From NCBI GenBank assembly GCA_903898335.1, contig CAIUEV010000024.1, forward strand, positions 1-7,728: DNA of 7,728 bases, in the 5' to 3' direction. This DNA is from an uncultured bacterium. GTDB lineage: Bacteria > Patescibacteriota > Minisyncoccia > CAIUEV01. This document shows positions 6,374-7,728 of this stretch, in pieces (the stretch's first letter is position 1; each line of letters opens with the position of its first letter). The position numbers and the translations under genes were made by a program. The notes beneath the pieces were generated by a model. That model worked only from the letters and a program-made list of their open reading frames with translations, had not been told where the DNA came from and ran no database searches.

Positions 6374-6634
6374 GTTGAGGGTTAGAGCCTGCTGCTTCTT
6401 CTCTCTGCAGCCGGCATCGCCTGCTCAACCGGTTCCGCCTGCTCCAGCGAGTCTCTCGAGCCCTCACACGTTCTTTTGAGCATCGGCTGCAGCCATCCGG
6501 AAGCTCACAGCAGTCTTCGTTTTTCCTTAAGCCATTTGACCAAAAAAGAAGACCTCGACCGAACAGTCGAAGTCTTGGCGGAATCAGTTGAAAAACTGAG
6601 AAACATTACCGGCGAAATAAAGCGCAAACTATAA
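6374..6634 (+). pseudogene. In-frame C-terminal part of the cysteine desulfurase, after two stop codons
   Basis: Continuing in the same frame past TAA (6371-6373) gives V-E-G, a second stop TAG (6383-6385), then SLLLLLSAAGIAC followed by STGSACSSESLEPSHVL, the hallmark active-site loop. The catalytic Cys would be codon 356. RFSLSHLTKKEDLD and a final helix ending at TAA (6632-6634) follow. The family consensus here is close to VEGESLLLLL, so TAG stands where Glu (GAG) is expected. The whole frame is 419 codons, a normal family length. No ATG, GTG or TTG lies in frame between the second stop and the Cys codon, so this part could not be started separately in a Cys-containing form. It abuts the convergent CAP gene: its last codon CTA is that gene's TAG stop on the other strand. 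Confidence 0.85.
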
Positions 6635-7450
6635 AGTCACATTATATCTCATTCCCCTTTTCCACTTAATCTTTTTACTTGTATTGCTGGATTTTTTCGT
6701 CCATTTGTATTTGTAGACTTTTACTTTTACTTTGCTCGGATCAAGGGCTGTGAACAAACTGGCTCTACCATTTTTGTCAGTAAGATCCTGATCTATAAGT
6801 CTTCCTGAGCTAGCATCATATACTTTCACCAAAGACCCCTTGGAAACTTTAATTTTACCGTCTTTTTTCTTCTTTACCGTTACGCTCATTTTTTTGTAGT
6901 TTTTACCGTCAATAAACTCAGAGCTATTCAGAGTATTCCCCTTGAGCCTTTCCACGCCCTCATCGCTGGTGTCCATAATCCAAAAACGCTCAGTCAAAGC
7001 ACCGTCCTTAGTCGCCCCCGCCTTGTAAAACATAGACAAGCCGATAGTTCTGGCTCCACTAGACAACATGTTCTCTCTGTGTCCTTCCGAAGCCTTCCAC
7101 GCCTCAAAAATACCTTCTGCAGTGACATACCCCCATCCCATATTTTCAGTCAAAAAATAGAAGCCGAAATCTTGGCTTCTCTCCTCCGGTGCTCGACCGG
7201 TGCTGTCATAGTGTTCGTGGACTTTTGGATCATCCGGATGATTGGCGAAGTCTTCCGCCATAAATTCGGCCGCGTTTTGAACCGATTCGGTCGGCTTAAG
7301 TTCGGTCAATTTATTTTCTTTTCTGTAATTATTAATGAGATCGACAACTTTTTGTTCCTCAACGTCCAAAGAAGCGGCTTTAACGCTCGAGGAGCTCAAG
7401 AAAACACATGCGCAGAAAGCCAAAATAAGCAAATTATTTTTAGTTTTCAT
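6629..7450 (-). CDS. Secreted CAP-domain (SCP/PR-1-like) protein
   Basis: 273 residues from ATG 7450, with no Shine-Dalgarno. Residues 1-26 are a signal peptide (MKTKNN, hydrophobic core, VKAA cleavage). About 32-160 are a CAP domain: VVDLINNYRKENKL (first helix), AEFMAEDFA, H80 in VHEHYDSTGR, TENMGWGY (Glu102), AWKASEGHRENML (Glu122 and His124), IGLSM and RFWIMD. The His/Glu cavity residues typical of bacterial CAP proteins look preserved. After a short link, about 185-273 are Lys-rich; GSLVKVYDASSGRLIDQDLTDKNGRASL resembles a transthyretin-like beta domain (carboxypeptidase-regulatory or SpaA type), and the basic tail could favour wall or polymer binding. Bacterial CAP proteins are extracellular with mostly unknown biochemistry. 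It ends in TAG at 6631-6629, directly abutting the end of the desulfurase frame; no terminator is visible between the two. Confidence 0.88.
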   Translation of the reverse strand: MKTKNNLLILAFCACVFLSSSSVKAASLDVEEQKVVDLINNYRKENKLTELKPTESVQNAAEFMAEDFANHPDDPKVHEHYDSTGRAPEERSQDFGFYFLTENMGWGYVTAEGIFEAWKASEGHRENMLSSGARTIGLSMFYKAGATKDGALTERFWIMDTSDEGVERLKGNTLNSSEFIDGKNYKKMSVTVKKKKDGKIKVSKGSLVKVYDASSGRLIDQDLTDKNGRASLFTALDPSKVKVKVYKYKWTKKSSNTSKKIKWKRGMRYNVTL

Positions 7451-7480
7451 TTTGTTTTAATTTACTGAATTACTTTTCAG

Positions 7481-7508
7481 ATTATACAACGATTTTAAAG
7501 TCAAACAA
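7481..7508 (-). promoter_or_regulatory. Promoter of the CAP-domain gene
   Basis: On the minus strand a perfect TATAAT (7486-7481) lies 30 nt before ATG 7450, with a weak -35 box TTGTTT (7508-7503) at 16-nt spacing. The leader would be about 24 nt. The -10 box is convincing; the -35 is not. Confidence 0.55.
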
Positions 7509-7545
7509 AATTCACTTAAAAAAACCATATAAAAATTTTTCTAGA

Positions 7546-7604
7546 CAAATAAAAACACCCCCGCCAATATGCCCCTAAAAAATAATTTGTGAGCTGGGGG
7601 GGTG
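7546..7604 (-). terminator. Possible long-loop terminator upstream of the CAP gene
   Basis: On the minus strand CACCCCC (7604-7598) can pair with GGGGGTG (7562-7556), seven perfect pairs with a 35-nt loop, and is followed directly by TTTTTATTTG. It would end a minus-strand transcript entering from beyond the right edge. The loop is long for a terminator, and the 5' arm competes with another helix (7594-7614). Confidence 0.4.
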
Positions 7605-7690
7605 CTTCCCCCAGACAGAAGGCATCAGAAGAGATAGACTGATTCTATCGCTTTTGGCGCCCTCCGGTCCGGGGGAATCAAAAAAACACC
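7594..7690. other. Structured intergenic element with nested and competing inverted repeats
   Basis: The core is an imperfect hairpin at 7621-7661, with 16 of 18 positions pairing (two G-T wobbles if read as plus-strand RNA) around loop CTGAT at 7639-7643. Around it TTCCCCC (7606-7612) pairs with GGGGGAA (7671-7677), and outside that GGTG (7601-7604) with CACC (7687-7690). The same CCCCC block can instead pair locally: CTGGGGG (7594-7600) with CCCCCAG (7608-7614). No known RNA family is recognised: no tmRNA, SRP, RNase P, 6S or tRNA signature was found. It may be a small RNA, a leader switch or a MITE-like insertion. The plus strand pairs slightly better. Confidence 0.45.
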
Positions 7691-7728
7691 TTCAAATTTC
7701 ACACATTTATTTTTTGGTAAAATTTGAA
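7691..7728. repeat. AT-rich inverted repeat at the right edge
   Basis: TTCAAATTT (7691-7699) and AAATTTGAA (7720-7728) form a perfect 9-bp inverted repeat around 20 nt. It may be part of the promoter or operator of a gene beyond the edge (a TAAAAT box is at 7718-7723). Being AT-only apart from one pair, it could also be chance. Confidence 0.35.

Noticed and set aside
6360..6400. Frameshift as the cause of the broken desulfurase
   Set aside because: The conserved sequence before and after the two stops is in the same frame, and the shifted frames there do not match the family, so substitutions to stop codons fit better.
5375..6634. Genome-wide stop reassignment explaining the in-frame TAA and TAG
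   Set aside because: Three neighbouring genes end plausibly at TAG, and the long fibre frame contains no in-frame TAA, TAG or TGA. A changed code would have to affect this gene alone.
7640..7690. tRNA- or tmRNA-like 3' end on the minus strand (GGGCGCCA)
   Set aside because: There is no TTCRA T-loop with a 5-bp arm before it and no matching acceptor strand or tag-peptide region.
1..7728. CRISPR array, insertion sequence or rRNA/tRNA gene
   Set aside because: There are no regularly spaced identical repeats with unique spacers, no transposase motifs and no rRNA or cloverleaf signatures on either strand.

Overview
The window looks like chromosomal DNA from a small-genome bacterium, most likely of the Candidate Phyla Radiation (Patescibacteria, Parcubacteria-like). 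This is inference from gene content and style: a long fibre-like surface protein with repeated VGIGT..P..KL.V.G units, a lamin-tail-domain protein, an acidic membrane-anchored protein of unknown family, a CAP-domain secreted protein, mostly absent Shine-Dalgarno sites, and AT-rich spacers. The standard genetic code fits. The 1004-codon reading frame at the left contains no in-frame TGA, so the TGA=Gly code of Absconditabacteria/Gracilibacteria is not in use.

Layout: (1) 1-3012, minus strand: a long open frame that runs off the left edge. It starts with a cytoplasmic helix-turn-helix-like segment, then a Glu-rich linker, one transmembrane helix and a long beta-repeat, tail-fibre-like exterior. 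It has its own promoter at 3053-3080. (2) 3140-4012, minus: a secreted lamin-tail-domain protein with a C-terminal membrane anchor. (3) 4143-4180: an intrinsic terminator. (4) 4267-5085, minus: a very acidic single-pass membrane protein with a conserved-looking C-terminal domain, a near-consensus promoter, a leader hairpin and the only strong Shine-Dalgarno site in the window. (5) 5375-6634, plus: a NifS/IscS-type cysteine desulfurase interrupted by two in-frame stops (TAA, TAG) four codons apart, just before the catalytic-cysteine loop; the frame is otherwise intact to its natural end. (6) 6629-7450, minus: a secreted CAP (SCP/PR-1-like) protein, converging tail to tail with the desulfurase. 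(7) 7451-7728: no gene, but a strongly structured element with nested and mutually exclusive helices and a possible terminator.

Four of the five genes are predicted to act at or outside the membrane and all lie on the minus strand, each probably with its own promoter, so this reads as a cell-surface region and not as one operon. The desulfurase is the exception in strand and function and has no Fe-S scaffold partner in view. Points most worth checking are the double stop in the desulfurase, the HTH-membrane-fibre architecture, two palindromic elements inside the fibre gene's linker, and the structured element at 7555-7690.
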